This document shows, one piece after another, positions 28,936 to 37,764 of a stretch of DNA of 64,000 nucleotides. The DNA lies in contig NZ_JACZCQ010000003.1 in NCBI RefSeq assembly GCF_014904705.1, forward strand, positions 781,014 to 845,013. Direction: 5' to 3'. Made by a program: the position numbers and the translations under genes. How positions within the stretch are numbered: position 1 is the first letter of the stretch; every line of letters begins with the position of its first letter. The notes beneath the pieces are model-generated. The model ran no database searches. It saw only the letters and a list, made by a program, of their open reading frames with translations, and had not been told where the DNA came from. Source of the stretch: Nisaea sediminum. Its GTDB lineage: Bacteria > Pseudomonadota > Alphaproteobacteria > Thalassobaculales > Thalassobaculaceae.

Positions 28936-29025
28936 CTGGTTCCCGCCTGTTCTCTTGACCATGTCTCACCACTTTGTATGCGCAATCTGTCCGGTGCAAC
29001 AGTGCTCCGGCTCGCGGACCGGGAG

Positions 29026-29658
29026 TCAGAGGCGACCGTCGGCGCGCAGCTGACGCAAGGCCGCCGCGATCGCCCGCGAATCGCCGAGCCCCGTGTGAGC
29101 GCCGGGCACTTCTTCCAGCCCCAGCTGTCCGGGAAGACTGGAACTGACGGCCTGCCGGTTCGGCGCGCCCAGCGCTCCGGCGATGGTCTCGCGGAGATTC
29201 GAAAACAGTCCAGGTGGAAACGGCCAATCCACGCCCGCCCATCCCGCATTCTGCACCAGGTCAGACCAATCGCCGCCATTGCTGTACACCGCGCCGGCGT
29301 CGCCAACGAAGGCCGCGAAAGCTTGTAGCGCCTCGGCAAAGCCGACGGCTTCCCGGTCCAGATCCGTGTTGGTGATCCCGGTGAGCACGGTGAAATAATC
29401 CGAAAGGACAGGGTTTTTCTCCGGTCGAATCAGGATCTCGAAACTGTCCTGCTCCGCCATCGGCATCGCCGCGTCGAGCTTCACGGCGCCGATCTGCACG
29501 ACCTCCATATACTCGTCGGGCCCGCTCCAGCTCCGGGCGAGCGAGCCCTCCCAGGCGGTGATCTCGAGATCGAACACCACGAGGCTGCCGCCTTCCGGAA
29601 ATCCGGCGAACGGCGACACTGCGGCGCTATTGCTGACACGATCCGCAAGTCCGCTCAT
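29026..29658 (-). CDS. DEDD-type 3-prime to 5-prime exonuclease domain protein
   Basis: 210 residues. Exo I is VVFDLEITAWEGS (D and E present), Exo II is in the YSNGGDWSDLVQ segment, and Exo III is HTGLGDSRAIAAA with the H of the DEDDh class. The arrangement matches the RNase T/DnaQ superfamily, KapD-like branch, with the first motif followed by WEGS. The ATG at 29658 gives a family-sized protein. The gene is alone and divergent from the AtuA gene; its substrate, RNA or DNA, cannot be told. Confidence 0.83.
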   Translation of the reverse strand: MSGLADRVSNSAAVSPFAGFPEGGSLVVFDLEITAWEGSLARSWSGPDEYMEVVQIGAVKLDAAMPMAEQDSFEILIRPEKNPVLSDYFTVLTGITNTDLDREAVGFAEALQAFAAFVGDAGAVYSNGGDWSDLVQNAGWAGVDWPFPPGLFSNLRETIAGALGAPNRQAVSSSLPGQLGLEEVPGAHTGLGDSRAIAAALRQLRADGRL

Positions 29659-29750
29659 GGGCCTGTCCTCCTGGTTGATTGCATGGGGACTGGAAACGAA
29701 GCCGCAGCAGACGCTACAGTTCGCTCCCGATCCTGCCAAGCGAAAGACCC

Positions 29751-31124
29751 ATGACCAAAGACCTCGTCCATATCGGCTGCGGCGCCGGTTTTGCCGGAGA
29801 CCGCAAGGATGCCGGCGGCCCGGTCGTCGACACGCTCGCGAAACGCGACGGCCCGAAATACCTGATCTTCGAGACCTTGGCCGAACGCACCCTGGCGCTC
29901 GCGCAGAAACAGAAACTGAAGGATCCGGCGAAAGGCTACTCGCCCTTTCTCGAAGCCTATGTGCGCCCCGTGCTGGAGCGCTGCCTGGCGCACAAGATCC
30001 GCATCGTCTCCAATTTCGGCGCTGCGAACCCGATGGGTGGGGCCCGGAAGATCCTGGAGATCGCGCAAGAGCTCGGCTGCCGCACACCGCGGATTGCCGT
30101 GGTCTCCGGCGACGACCTGCTCACGGTCATGAGCGAAGGCGAGATCCGCGCGCACAAGTCCATCGAAGGACTTCCGATCGGCGACGGTATTGTCGCCGCC
30201 AATACCTATATCGGTGCTCGTCCGATCGCCGAGGCACTGGCGGGCGGAGCGGATATCGTGGTTGTCGGGCGCACCACCGACCCGGCGTTGGTCCTGGGTC
30301 CGCTGATCCATGAGTTCGGCTGGGCGGAAGATGACTGGGACAGGCTCGCTGCGGGAACACTTGCCGGGCATCTGCTCGAATGCGGCGCCCAGGTTACCGG
30401 CGCCTATTTCGCCGATCCCGGCTTCAAGGACGTGCCCGATCTGGCCCATGTCGGCTTTCCGGTCGCCACGATCGGCCGCGACGGCGCGATCTCGGTCTCC
30501 AAGGCGAATAACACCGGGGGCGCGGTCACGCCGGCGAGCGTGAAGGAACAGATCCTCTACGAAATGCACGATCCGTCGGCCTACCTGACCGCCGACGTCG
30601 TGCTCGACATCACCGGCGTGTCGGTCGCCCAGGAGAGCGATAACGTCGTCTCAATCAGCGGCGCCAGGGGCAAACCCCGGCCCGATACGCTGAAGACGAC
30701 AGTCAGCTTCGACGGCGGCTGGCTCGGAGAGGCCGAGATCAGCTATGCGGGACCGAACGCCCTCGCACGGGCGAAGCTTGCCCGCGACGTGATCCGCGAG
30801 CGCTGCCTCGAGCGCGGCAGCAACGCCGAGTACCGCTTCGACATTGTCGGCCTCTCGAGCACGTTCGACGGCGGGAGCGCGCCCTATCCGGGCCGTCCGG
30901 CTCCGGCGCCCGACGGTGATTTCAGGGTCCGGGCCGCGGTTTCCAGCCATTCGAAAGAGGTCGCGGAGGATCTCGCCGACGAGGTTCTCAGTCTCTATTG
31001 CTCAGGTCCTGCGGGCGGCGGCGGTTTCCGCCGCAACATCACGGCGCAGATCCATACCGCCTCGATCCTGGTGGACCGGAACCGGCTCGCCCCATCGGTC
31101 AGCTATTGCGGAGCGGAGACATGA
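29751..31124 (+). CDS. AtuA-family protein (DUF1446)
   Basis: 457 residues. The N-terminal segment HIGCGAGFAGDR and the later SNFGAANPMGGARKILEIA, VVVGRTTDPALVLGPLIHEF and GGAVTPASVKEQILYE match AtuA-like proteins. AtuA was named from acyclic terpene utilisation in Pseudomonas, but most homologues lie in other contexts and the chemistry is unproven. It overlaps the next small gene by ATGA; the pair forms the standard AtuA two-component arrangement. No other atu genes (AtuB-H) are nearby, so the terpene role is not supported here. Confidence 0.88.
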   Translation: MTKDLVHIGCGAGFAGDRKDAGGPVVDTLAKRDGPKYLIFETLAERTLALAQKQKLKDPAKGYSPFLEAYVRPVLERCLAHKIRIVSNFGAANPMGGARKILEIAQELGCRTPRIAVVSGDDLLTVMSEGEIRAHKSIEGLPIGDGIVAANTYIGARPIAEALAGGADIVVVGRTTDPALVLGPLIHEFGWAEDDWDRLAAGTLAGHLLECGAQVTGAYFADPGFKDVPDLAHVGFPVATIGRDGAISVSKANNTGGAVTPASVKEQILYEMHDPSAYLTADVVLDITGVSVAQESDNVVSISGARGKPRPDTLKTTVSFDGGWLGEAEISYAGPNALARAKLARDVIRERCLERGSNAEYRFDIVGLSSTFDGGSAPYPGRPAPAPDGDFRVRAAVSSHSKEVAEDLADEVLSLYCSGPAGGGGFRRNITAQIHTASILVDRNRLAPSVSYCGAET

Positions 31125-31495
31125 CCATCGTGCTCGAAACTGTCCGCCTGAAGCTGCACGACATCGCCCACGGGCGCAGTGGCGACAAGGGCAACCGCTC
31201 GAATATCAGCGTCATTCCCTATTGCGAGGACGCCTATCCGTTGCTGCTGGAGCAGGTGACCGAAGCGCAAGTGCTGGAACTCTTCGCCCATAAGGGCGCA
31301 AGTGCGGTGAAACGCTACGAACTGCCGAACCTGCCGGCGCTCAATTTCGTGATCGACGATGCTTTGGAAGGTGGGGTCAACAGCACGCTCAATCTCGACC
31401 TGCACGGCAAGACGCTGTCCTTCATGCTGCTCGCGATGCCGGTGGAGGTTCCGCTCGACCGGGTTCGCGAATTCACCAACGGGCGCCGCGGCTAG
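31121..31495 (+). CDS. AtuA-partner small protein (ferredoxin-fold-like domain)
   Basis: 124 residues, equivalent to the C-terminal domain that in many organisms is fused to AtuA. It contains LHDIAHGRSGDKGNRSNISV, the hallmark of this domain, and LPNLPALNFVIDDALEGG. It overlaps the AtuA gene by ATGA, which implies a complex of both products. Function is unknown. Confidence 0.85.
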   Translation: MTIVLETVRLKLHDIAHGRSGDKGNRSNISVIPYCEDAYPLLLEQVTEAQVLELFAHKGASAVKRYELPNLPALNFVIDDALEGGVNSTLNLDLHGKTLSFMLLAMPVEVPLDRVREFTNGRRG

Positions 31496-31514
31496 GTCCC
31501 TCTGCGCGCTCTCA

Positions 31515-32258
31515 TCAGCGCTTCTTCAATGCTTCGAGCTTCGTCTCCAGGACCGCCTCGCGCATTTTCGCCGGCAGCAACAGGAGCCGGTCGGACGCCT
31601 CCTCCGCGCTGAGTTGGCTGACCTCTTCCTCGCTCAGCGCCTTCGCCGCGGTTTCGAGTTCGCTCTTGTATTTCTTCAGGCCGGACTCGACGGCCGTCAC
31701 GGCCTGGCGGCCGATCTCGATCTCGTGCAGCACCTTCTCGTAGCGTGCCTCTACATCCAGCCGCTTCAGCTTGATGTAGTCCCCATGATCGGGAATCAGC
31801 TTTTCGAGAGACGGCAGAAGCGTGTTCTCGAAGTGCTCCTCGGCCAGACGTCTGCTTTCGCTCTTGATCCCGAGAACGTCGAAGCCGAGCGGCTTCGCCA
31901 GACGACGGATTCCGAGCCGCACCACTTCGAGGGCGTAGTTGGTATCGTAATTGCCGCAGAGCTGATCGAGCGTTTCACGCGCTTTTCCCGGGCTCTCGTA
32001 GCAACGGAAAAGCCCCTGCGCCAATGCGTCGAGCTTCATCTCGTGCTTTGTGATGTAGCGCTTTTCCAGCTCCAGATAGGTTTCGTCCTTCTGGTTCTCC
32101 TTCAGGCTCCGCGTGACCTTCCGGTGCAGTTTCTGGCAATCGGCGACAACCGATTGCAGCGCACGATAGCGCTGCAGCATCGTCGGCTTCGCCATCGCCT
32201 TGTCGAAGGCAGCCCGCAATTTATCGAGAACCGCCGAACCGGCGCCTGAACCGCTCAT
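31515..32258 (-). CDS. Hypothetical alpha-helical protein
   Basis: 247 residues, rich in Lys, Glu and Leu, predicted almost entirely helical with coiled-coil stretches (around residues 45-75 and 195-240). It contains no signal peptide, membrane segment or recognised motif. The centre, NYALEVVRLGIRRLAKPLGFDVLG, may be a globular helical bundle. It converges with the AtuA pair and is divergent from the second CoxL-like gene. No function can be assigned. Confidence 0.65.
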   Translation of the reverse strand: MSGSGAGSAVLDKLRAAFDKAMAKPTMLQRYRALQSVVADCQKLHRKVTRSLKENQKDETYLELEKRYITKHEMKLDALAQGLFRCYESPGKARETLDQLCGNYDTNYALEVVRLGIRRLAKPLGFDVLGIKSESRRLAEEHFENTLLPSLEKLIPDHGDYIKLKRLDVEARYEKVLHEIEIGRQAVTAVESGLKKYKSELETAAKALSEEEVSQLSAEEASDRLLLLPAKMREAVLETKLEALKKR

Positions 32259-32392
32259 CTAGAAACCCATTATCTGCCAAGTGGCTGACGCCTCAGCCGA
32301 ACCACTCCAATCTCACGAAGGACTGGATCGCACCTATATTTGCGTGCGACAAAGGAGACAGTCCAGCCACTATTCCATCGAGATCAGGATAC

Positions 32393-34693
32393 ATGTTGAG
32401 ACGCGAGGATGACCGGTTGCTGACCGGCCACGGACTCTATGTTGACGACCTGCAGCCTGAGAATGCCGCCCATGCGATTGTGGTCCGTTCGGCCTTTGCA
32501 CACGCGCGCCTCCTCTCGGTCGCGGTCGAGGACGCGAAAGCCGTTCCCGGCGTTCTGACGGTCCTTACCGGAGACGATCTGCTGCGCGAAGGCGTCGGCA
32601 TGATGCGCTCGCGCGCGCCCATGGTCGGCCATGACGGCACGCCGATGATCGAACCGGACCGCCCGGCCCTCGCCCAAGGTGAGGCGAAATATGCCGGCCA
32701 GCCGGTCGCGCTGATCGTCGCCGACAGCAAGGCAGCGGCCCTGGAAGCGGCCGAGCTTGTCGATATCGATTACGAGGATCTCGAGCCGGTCACGGATCTC
32801 GAACGCGCCGCATCACCCGACGCGCCGCGATTGTGGCCGGAGGCGCCGGGCAATGTCAGCCTCGACTGGCGCATCGGCAACGGCTCCGAGGTGGATGCGG
32901 CGATTGCCGCCGCCGACCATGTGGTCGAGCTTACCGTTCAGCACCCGCGCGCCGTGATCGCGCCGGTGGAACCGCGCGGCTGCGTCGGCGAATATGACGC
33001 CGCGACCGGAAAATACGTGCTGCACACGCCGAGTCAGGGCGTGGTCATGCTGCGCGCCGCGATGGCCGAGGCACTCGGCGTCGACGAGACGCAGATGCGG
33101 GTTATCACCAATGACGTCGGCGGCAGCTTCGCGGCGAAAATCTGGCCCTATCCGGAACAGATCCTCTGCCTGCTCGCCGCCCGCGTGACCGGACGTCCGG
33201 TCAAATGGATCGCCGAGCGGACCGAAAGCTTTGTCGCCGACGCGCCGGGCCGCGGCCGGCTCGACCGGGCGACGCTGGCCCTGACGAAGGACGGCAGGAT
33301 CACCGCGTTCCGGATCGACGCGCTCGCCGACATGGGCGCCTTCCTCAACGCCGTGAACCCGTCCATCGTCACAAAGGGCGCAGTCCGCGTCTTCACCTCC
33401 TGCTACAAGATCGAGGCGGCGGAATACCGGGTCAAAGCGGTCTTCACCAATGCCACGCCGACCGACGCCTATCGCGGCGCCGGCAAGCCGGAGAGCGCGG
33501 GCACGCTCGAGCGGATCATCGATTACGCCTGCGACAAGCTCGGCTTCGACCGGCAGGAGATCCGGGCGAAGAACCTGATGCAGCCGGCCGATCTGCCGTT
33601 CCACACACCCATGGGCGAGGATTACGATGGCGGCGACTATCCGGAAATCTTCAGGAAGGCGCTGGCCAAGGCCAATATCGACACCTTCCCCGAGCGCCGT
33701 GCCGCAAGCGAAGCGAAGGGGAAGCGGAGGGGTGTGGGTTTCGGCATCCATGTCCACGCGACCGGCGGGTCTACAGCCGAGCGCAGCAAGGTCGAGCTGA
33801 CCGGCGACGGCAAGGTGCGGGTCCGCTCCGGCACGCAGGATTCCGGCCAAGGCCACCAGACTACCCTCGCCCAGGTCGCGGCCGAGACTCTCGGCATCGA
33901 TCCCGACCAGGTGATCGTCGAGCAGGGCGACAGCGCCAATCTCGTCGTCGGCGGCGGCACCGGCGGGTCCTGCCTGATGCCGATCGCCGCGAACACAGTG
34001 CACCGCGCCGCCATCGAGATGGTAGAGAACGGCAAGAAGCTTGCCGCCCATATGATGGAGACCGCGGTCCAGGATATCGAATACGAGGCGGGCAGCTTCA
34101 AGGTCGCCGGCACCGACAAGGCGATCTCCTTCCCCGAGCTGATGGCGCGCATGGGCGACATCCCGGCAGACACGCTGGAGCCGGGCCTTCGCGGCGGCTG
34201 CGTCGGCGAGATGGATTTCGAGGGCAAGCACACGACCTTCCCGAACGGCGCCTATGTCGTCGAGGTCGAGGTCGATCCCGAGACCGGCAAGGTCGCCGTC
34301 GACCGCTTCGTCGGGCTCGACGATCTCGGGCGCATTGTGAACGAACCGCTCGCCTTCGGTCAGGTCACCGGCGGCATCGCCCAAGCGATCGGCGAGGTCC
34401 TTATGGAAGGCAGCGTCTACGACCAGGAATCCGGCCAGCTGCTGACCGGATCGCTGATGGACTACGCCTTCCCGCGCGCCGACGACGTGCCTTTCATCGA
34501 CCATGGCTGGGCCGCGACGCCGTCACCGAACAGCCTGCTCGGGGTGAAGGGCGTCGGCGAGGTCCCGTCGATCGGCGGTCCGGGCCCGATCATGAACGCC
34601 GTCATCGACGCGCTCTCGCCCTACGGCGTCAAACATCTCGACATCCCCATGACTCCGGAGAAAATCTGGAGCGCGATCCACGCCAACGACTGA
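32393..34693 (+). CDS. CoxL-like molybdopterin-binding subunit, second copy
   Basis: 766 residues, same family as the copy at 23266-25563. Key segments are EDDRLLTGHGLYVDDL, ITNDVGGSFAAKIWPYPEQ, DAYRGAGKPESAG and GVKGVGEVPSIGG. The active-site loop is AYRGAGK instead of the usual AYRGAGR; the GVGE catalytic Glu is present. The start lacks the usual residues before the EDDRLLTG motif, so it may be slightly short; AGGATAC precedes the ATG. As with the first copy, no small or FAD subunit is adjacent. A ThDP enzyme, SDR and GNAT follow in the same direction. Confidence 0.92.
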   Translation: MLRREDDRLLTGHGLYVDDLQPENAAHAIVVRSAFAHARLLSVAVEDAKAVPGVLTVLTGDDLLREGVGMMRSRAPMVGHDGTPMIEPDRPALAQGEAKYAGQPVALIVADSKAAALEAAELVDIDYEDLEPVTDLERAASPDAPRLWPEAPGNVSLDWRIGNGSEVDAAIAAADHVVELTVQHPRAVIAPVEPRGCVGEYDAATGKYVLHTPSQGVVMLRAAMAEALGVDETQMRVITNDVGGSFAAKIWPYPEQILCLLAARVTGRPVKWIAERTESFVADAPGRGRLDRATLALTKDGRITAFRIDALADMGAFLNAVNPSIVTKGAVRVFTSCYKIEAAEYRVKAVFTNATPTDAYRGAGKPESAGTLERIIDYACDKLGFDRQEIRAKNLMQPADLPFHTPMGEDYDGGDYPEIFRKALAKANIDTFPERRAASEAKGKRRGVGFGIHVHATGGSTAERSKVELTGDGKVRVRSGTQDSGQGHQTTLAQVAAETLGIDPDQVIVEQGDSANLVVGGGTGGSCLMPIAANTVHRAAIEMVENGKKLAAHMMETAVQDIEYEAGSFKVAGTDKAISFPELMARMGDIPADTLEPGLRGGCVGEMDFEGKHTTFPNGAYVVEVEVDPETGKVAVDRFVGLDDLGRIVNEPLAFGQVTGGIAQAIGEVLMEGSVYDQESGQLLTGSLMDYAFPRADDVPFIDHGWAATPSPNSLLGVKGVGEVPSIGGPGPIMNAVIDALSPYGVKHLDIPMTPEKIWSAIHAND

Positions 34694-34737
34694 CAAGAGG
34701 CCGGCAGCAAGACCGGCCGTAAACCAGGGAGGTAAAC

Positions 34738-36381
34738 ATGGCAGGCTCCACCAAGATGACCGGTGGGACGGCGCTGGTCCGTGCGCTGACGGAGAACGGG
34801 ATCGACACGGTCTTCGGCCTCCCGGGCATCCAGCTCGACGGGCTCTTCAACGCCTTCTACGACGCCCGCAACAATCTCCGCGTGATCAATGCCCGGCACG
34901 AACAGGGCACCGCCTACATGGCCTTCGGCTACGCCCAGTCGAGCGGGAGAATCGGAACTTACGCGGTTGTTCCCGGTCCCGGCCTGCTGAACACCTTCGC
35001 GGCGCTCTCAACCGCCTACGGCTGCAACACGCCGGTGCTGGCACTGACCGGGCAGATCCCGAGCGAGACCATCGGGCGCGGCCTCGGCATGCTGCACGAG
35101 ATCCCGGACCAGCTCGGACAGATGGAGCGGCTGACCAAGTGGTCGCGCCGCATCGATCATCCGTCCCAGGTTCCGGCGGTAATGGATCAGGCCTTCCGGG
35201 AGCTCCGCGGCGGTCGCCCGAGGCCGGTCGGGATCGAGATGCCGCTCGACCAGCTGCACAAGTCGGCCCCGGTCGGCCGGATCGCGGCAACGCCGGTTCC
35301 CGACGCTCCGGAACCCGATCCGGACCTGATCGACGCCGCGGCGCGGCTGCTCGGCGAGGCCGCGAACCCGATGATCTTCGTCGGCGGCGGTGCCTATGAG
35401 GCGGCGGAGGAAATCCGCGAGCTTGCCGAGATGCTGCAGGCGCCAGTGGTATCCTACATGAACGGCAAGGGCGTGCTCGACGACCGCCACCCGCTCTCCC
35501 TGCATCACCCGGCCGGCAACCGGCTCTGGGGCGACGCGGACGTGGTGATCTCGATCGGTTGCCGACTGCAGCACGAACGGATGACCTGGGGTACGGACGA
35601 CCGGCTGACGATCATCCATGTCGATATCGACCCGACAGAGCTGACAAGGGTTGCGAAGCCGGATGTCGGCATCGTCGCCGACGCTGCCAAAGCGACGCGC
35701 GAGTTGCTCGCGAGGGTTCCGCATTACAACCGCGAGCGAGAGTCGCGGACCGAAGAGATGGAAGCGCTGAAGGCCGAATTCCTGCACCAGTTCAAGGAGA
35801 AGCTCGGCCCGCAGATGGAATGGGTCGCCGCGCTCCGCGCCGCCTTGCCGGAGGACGGCTTCCTCGTCGACGAGTTCACCCAGGTCGCCTATGCCTGCCG
35901 CATCGGCTTCCAGACCTATGGGCCGCGCACCCTCGTCTCGCCCGGCTACCAGGGCACGCTCGGCTACGGCTATGCCACTGCCCTCGGCGTGCAGGTCGCG
36001 CATCCGGACAAGCAGGTCCTTTCGATCAACGGCGATGGCGGCTTCATGTATACGATGCCGGAGCTCGCCACCGCCGTGCATCACGGGATCAACGTTGTCG
36101 CCGTAATCTTCGCCGACGGCGCCTATGGCAACGTGATGCGGATGCAGAAGGAGCTCTATGACAACCGGGTGATCGCCAGCGAGTTTACCAATCCCGATTT
36201 CGTGAAGCTCGCCGAGAGCTGTGGTGCGCTAGGTTTGCGCGCGACCACACCGGACGAGCTCAGACGCCGGATCGAGGAAGGTTTCGCCGCCGGGCGGCCG
36301 ACCCTGATCGAGGTACCGGTAGGCGAAATGCCGGAGCCGTGGCCCGTCATCCGACCCGGACCGTCCCGGCCGAAGCGCTAG
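34738..36381 (+). CDS. Thiamine diphosphate-dependent enzyme, acetolactate synthase-like
   Basis: 547 residues with the three domains of the acetohydroxyacid synthase/POX superfamily. The N-terminal Pyr domain has the catalytic Glu55 (ARHEQGTAYMAFGYA). The central domain reads MIFVGGGAYEAAEE. The PP domain begins NGDGGFMYTMPELATAVHH (G432-D433-G434), but the usual terminal NN of the ThDP motif is AD in IFADGAYGNV. No ilvN regulatory subunit follows, so it is probably not a biosynthetic acetolactate synthase. An excellent AGGGAGGT site precedes the ATG, 44 bp after the CoxL-like stop, suggesting one transcript. Confidence 0.88.
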   Translation: MAGSTKMTGGTALVRALTENGIDTVFGLPGIQLDGLFNAFYDARNNLRVINARHEQGTAYMAFGYAQSSGRIGTYAVVPGPGLLNTFAALSTAYGCNTPVLALTGQIPSETIGRGLGMLHEIPDQLGQMERLTKWSRRIDHPSQVPAVMDQAFRELRGGRPRPVGIEMPLDQLHKSAPVGRIAATPVPDAPEPDPDLIDAAARLLGEAANPMIFVGGGAYEAAEEIRELAEMLQAPVVSYMNGKGVLDDRHPLSLHHPAGNRLWGDADVVISIGCRLQHERMTWGTDDRLTIIHVDIDPTELTRVAKPDVGIVADAAKATRELLARVPHYNRERESRTEEMEALKAEFLHQFKEKLGPQMEWVAALRAALPEDGFLVDEFTQVAYACRIGFQTYGPRTLVSPGYQGTLGYGYATALGVQVAHPDKQVLSINGDGGFMYTMPELATAVHHGINVVAVIFADGAYGNVMRMQKELYDNRVIASEFTNPDFVKLAESCGALGLRATTPDELRRRIEEGFAAGRPTLIEVPVGEMPEPWPVIRPGPSRPKR

Positions 36382-36432
36382 CAGCGTTGTCCCGGCCGGA
36401 ACGCTCCTCAATTCAAGAAGAAGGAAGCACTC

Positions 36433-37122
36433 ATGGCCGAAACAGCTCTCATCGTCGGCGCAGGCGCCGGTCTCAGCGCCTCGCTCGCCCGTCTCTGCGC
36501 CAAGAACGGCATGAAGATCGCCCTCGCCGCGCGAAACACGGGAAAACTTGGCGCGCTGGCAAAGGAGACCGGCGCTCTGGCCCACGAATGCGACGTCGCC
36601 GACAAGGAGAGTGTCGCCAACCTGTTCTCATGGCTCGACGGCGCACTCGGGACGCCCGACCTTGTCGTCTTCAACCCTTCGAAGCGCGCCCGCGGGCCTC
36701 TGGTCGATCTCGATCCCGACGAAGTGCTGGCGGCGACCACGGTGACCTGTCACGGCGCCTTTCTCGTCGCCCAGCAGGCGGCCCGGCGCATGCTTAAAGC
36801 CGGCAAGGGCAGCATCCTCTTCACCGGTGCCTCGGCCGGTGTGAAGGGCTATCCGCAATCGGCGCCCTTCGCGATGGGCAAGTTCGGGCTACGCGGCCTC
36901 GCCCAGTCCATGGCGCGCGAACTGCACCCGCAGAACATCCATATCGGCCATTTCGTCATCGACGGCGGCATCCGGACCGCCAACGACAGCCGCGAGATGC
37001 CTGGCGAGGACAAGCTGCTCGATCCCGATGCGATCGCCGAGATTTATCTCCAGTTCCATCGTCAGCCACGCTCAAGCTGGGCCTGGGAGGTCGAACTGCG
37101 GCCCTGGAAAGAGACCTTCTGA
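36433..37122 (+). CDS. Short-chain dehydrogenase/reductase family protein with Phe at the catalytic Tyr position
   Basis: 229 residues. The NAD(P) site is ALIVGAGAGLSASLA at the N-terminus. The expected catalytic triad region reads TGASAGVKGYPQSAPFAMGKFGLRGL: S134 and K150 are present, but Phe146 stands where the YxxxK Tyr should be; Tyr140 is close by. The FAxxKFALRGLAQSMAREL type is known as a distinct SDR group, so this is a conserved variant rather than damage. GGAAG precedes the ATG. It follows the ThDP enzyme by 51 bp and probably belongs to the same operon. Confidence 0.87.
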   Translation: MAETALIVGAGAGLSASLARLCAKNGMKIALAARNTGKLGALAKETGALAHECDVADKESVANLFSWLDGALGTPDLVVFNPSKRARGPLVDLDPDEVLAATTVTCHGAFLVAQQAARRMLKAGKGSILFTGASAGVKGYPQSAPFAMGKFGLRGLAQSMARELHPQNIHIGHFVIDGGIRTANDSREMPGEDKLLDPDAIAEIYLQFHRQPRSSWAWEVELRPWKETF

Positions 37123-37127
37123 CAACA

Positions 37128-37598
37128 ATGGAAGCCATCGCTTTTGTCCGCCTGACCGAGGTCGCGCCCGAGGAGATCGCCGCGCATATGTCGGATCCGC
37201 GGATGGCAGAGCATATGCCGCTTTTGACGGGAGCCTGGGATAGGGAGACCGCCATCGCCTTTGTCGCGACCAAAGAAGCCTGCTGGAACCGCGACGGGCT
37301 CGGGCACTGGGCGATTCTCCTCGACGGCGTCTATGCCGGCTGGGGCGGTTTCCAGAAGGAGGGCGAGGACTGGGATTTCGGTCTTGTCCTGAAGCCCGAG
37401 CGGTTCGGTTTAGGTCCAAGGATCGGCCGCCAGGCGCTGGCCTTCGCCCACGCCGACGCGCGCATTCCTTCCGTGACTTTCCTCCTGCCGCCATCGCGCA
37501 AACATCTCGGCGCCCTCGCCCGACTCGGCGCGGACTTCGTCGGAGAGATCACCCACGCGGGCGCTCGTTTCCTCAAGTTCCGCCTCGAGACGGCCTAG
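37128..37598 (+). CDS. GNAT-family N-acetyltransferase
   Basis: 156 residues with a GNAT layout: N-terminal FVRLTEVAPEEIAAHM, central strands HWAILLDGVYAGWGGF and a CoA-binding loop region RFGLGPRIGRQALAF in place of the usual R/Q-x-x-G-x-G/A. It starts 5 bp after the SDR stop and is the last gene of the CoxL-ThDP-SDR-GNAT run. The acceptor substrate is unknown. Confidence 0.82.
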   Translation: MEAIAFVRLTEVAPEEIAAHMSDPRMAEHMPLLTGAWDRETAIAFVATKEACWNRDGLGHWAILLDGVYAGWGGFQKEGEDWDFGLVLKPERFGLGPRIGRQALAFAHADARIPSVTFLLPPSRKHLGALARLGADFVGEITHAGARFLKFRLETA

Positions 37599-37706
37599 GC
37601 CCCGCCGGTCAATCCGAGTGTTACCCGAGAGACACAAAGCGGGGCGAAAAACACCTATCCAGATACGACCCAAAATTTTCCCTTTTAAACTACACCGTCG
37701 AGTTCC

Positions 37707-37725
37707 ATATATCGGTCCGACATAT
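37707..37725. promoter_or_regulatory. PadR operator-like palindrome, upstream copy
   Basis: TATATCGG-T-CCGACATA is a near-perfect 8-1-8 dyad, differing from the downstream copy by one base in one half. Its centre is 24 bp from the centre of that copy. The pair lies just upstream of the PadR gene, the typical site for autoregulation. Confidence 0.7.
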
Positions 37726-37730
37726 TGAAC

Positions 37731-37749
37731 GTATATCGGACCGATATAC
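37731..37749. promoter_or_regulatory. PadR operator-like palindrome, downstream copy
   Basis: GTATATCGGACCGATATAC is a perfect 9-1-9 dyad ending 15 bp before the PadR start codon and partly covering the ribosome-site region. With the upstream copy it forms a tandem operator. Binding would shut off the whole padR-adaptor-RND operon. Confidence 0.78.
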
Positions 37750-37764
37750 AGGAGCGCCCAATCC

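Noticed and set aside
23266..34693. The two CoxL-like genes as a CO dehydrogenase system
   Set aside because: Both have the AYRGAGR/K loop instead of AYxCSFR, and no coxM/coxS genes are adjacent.
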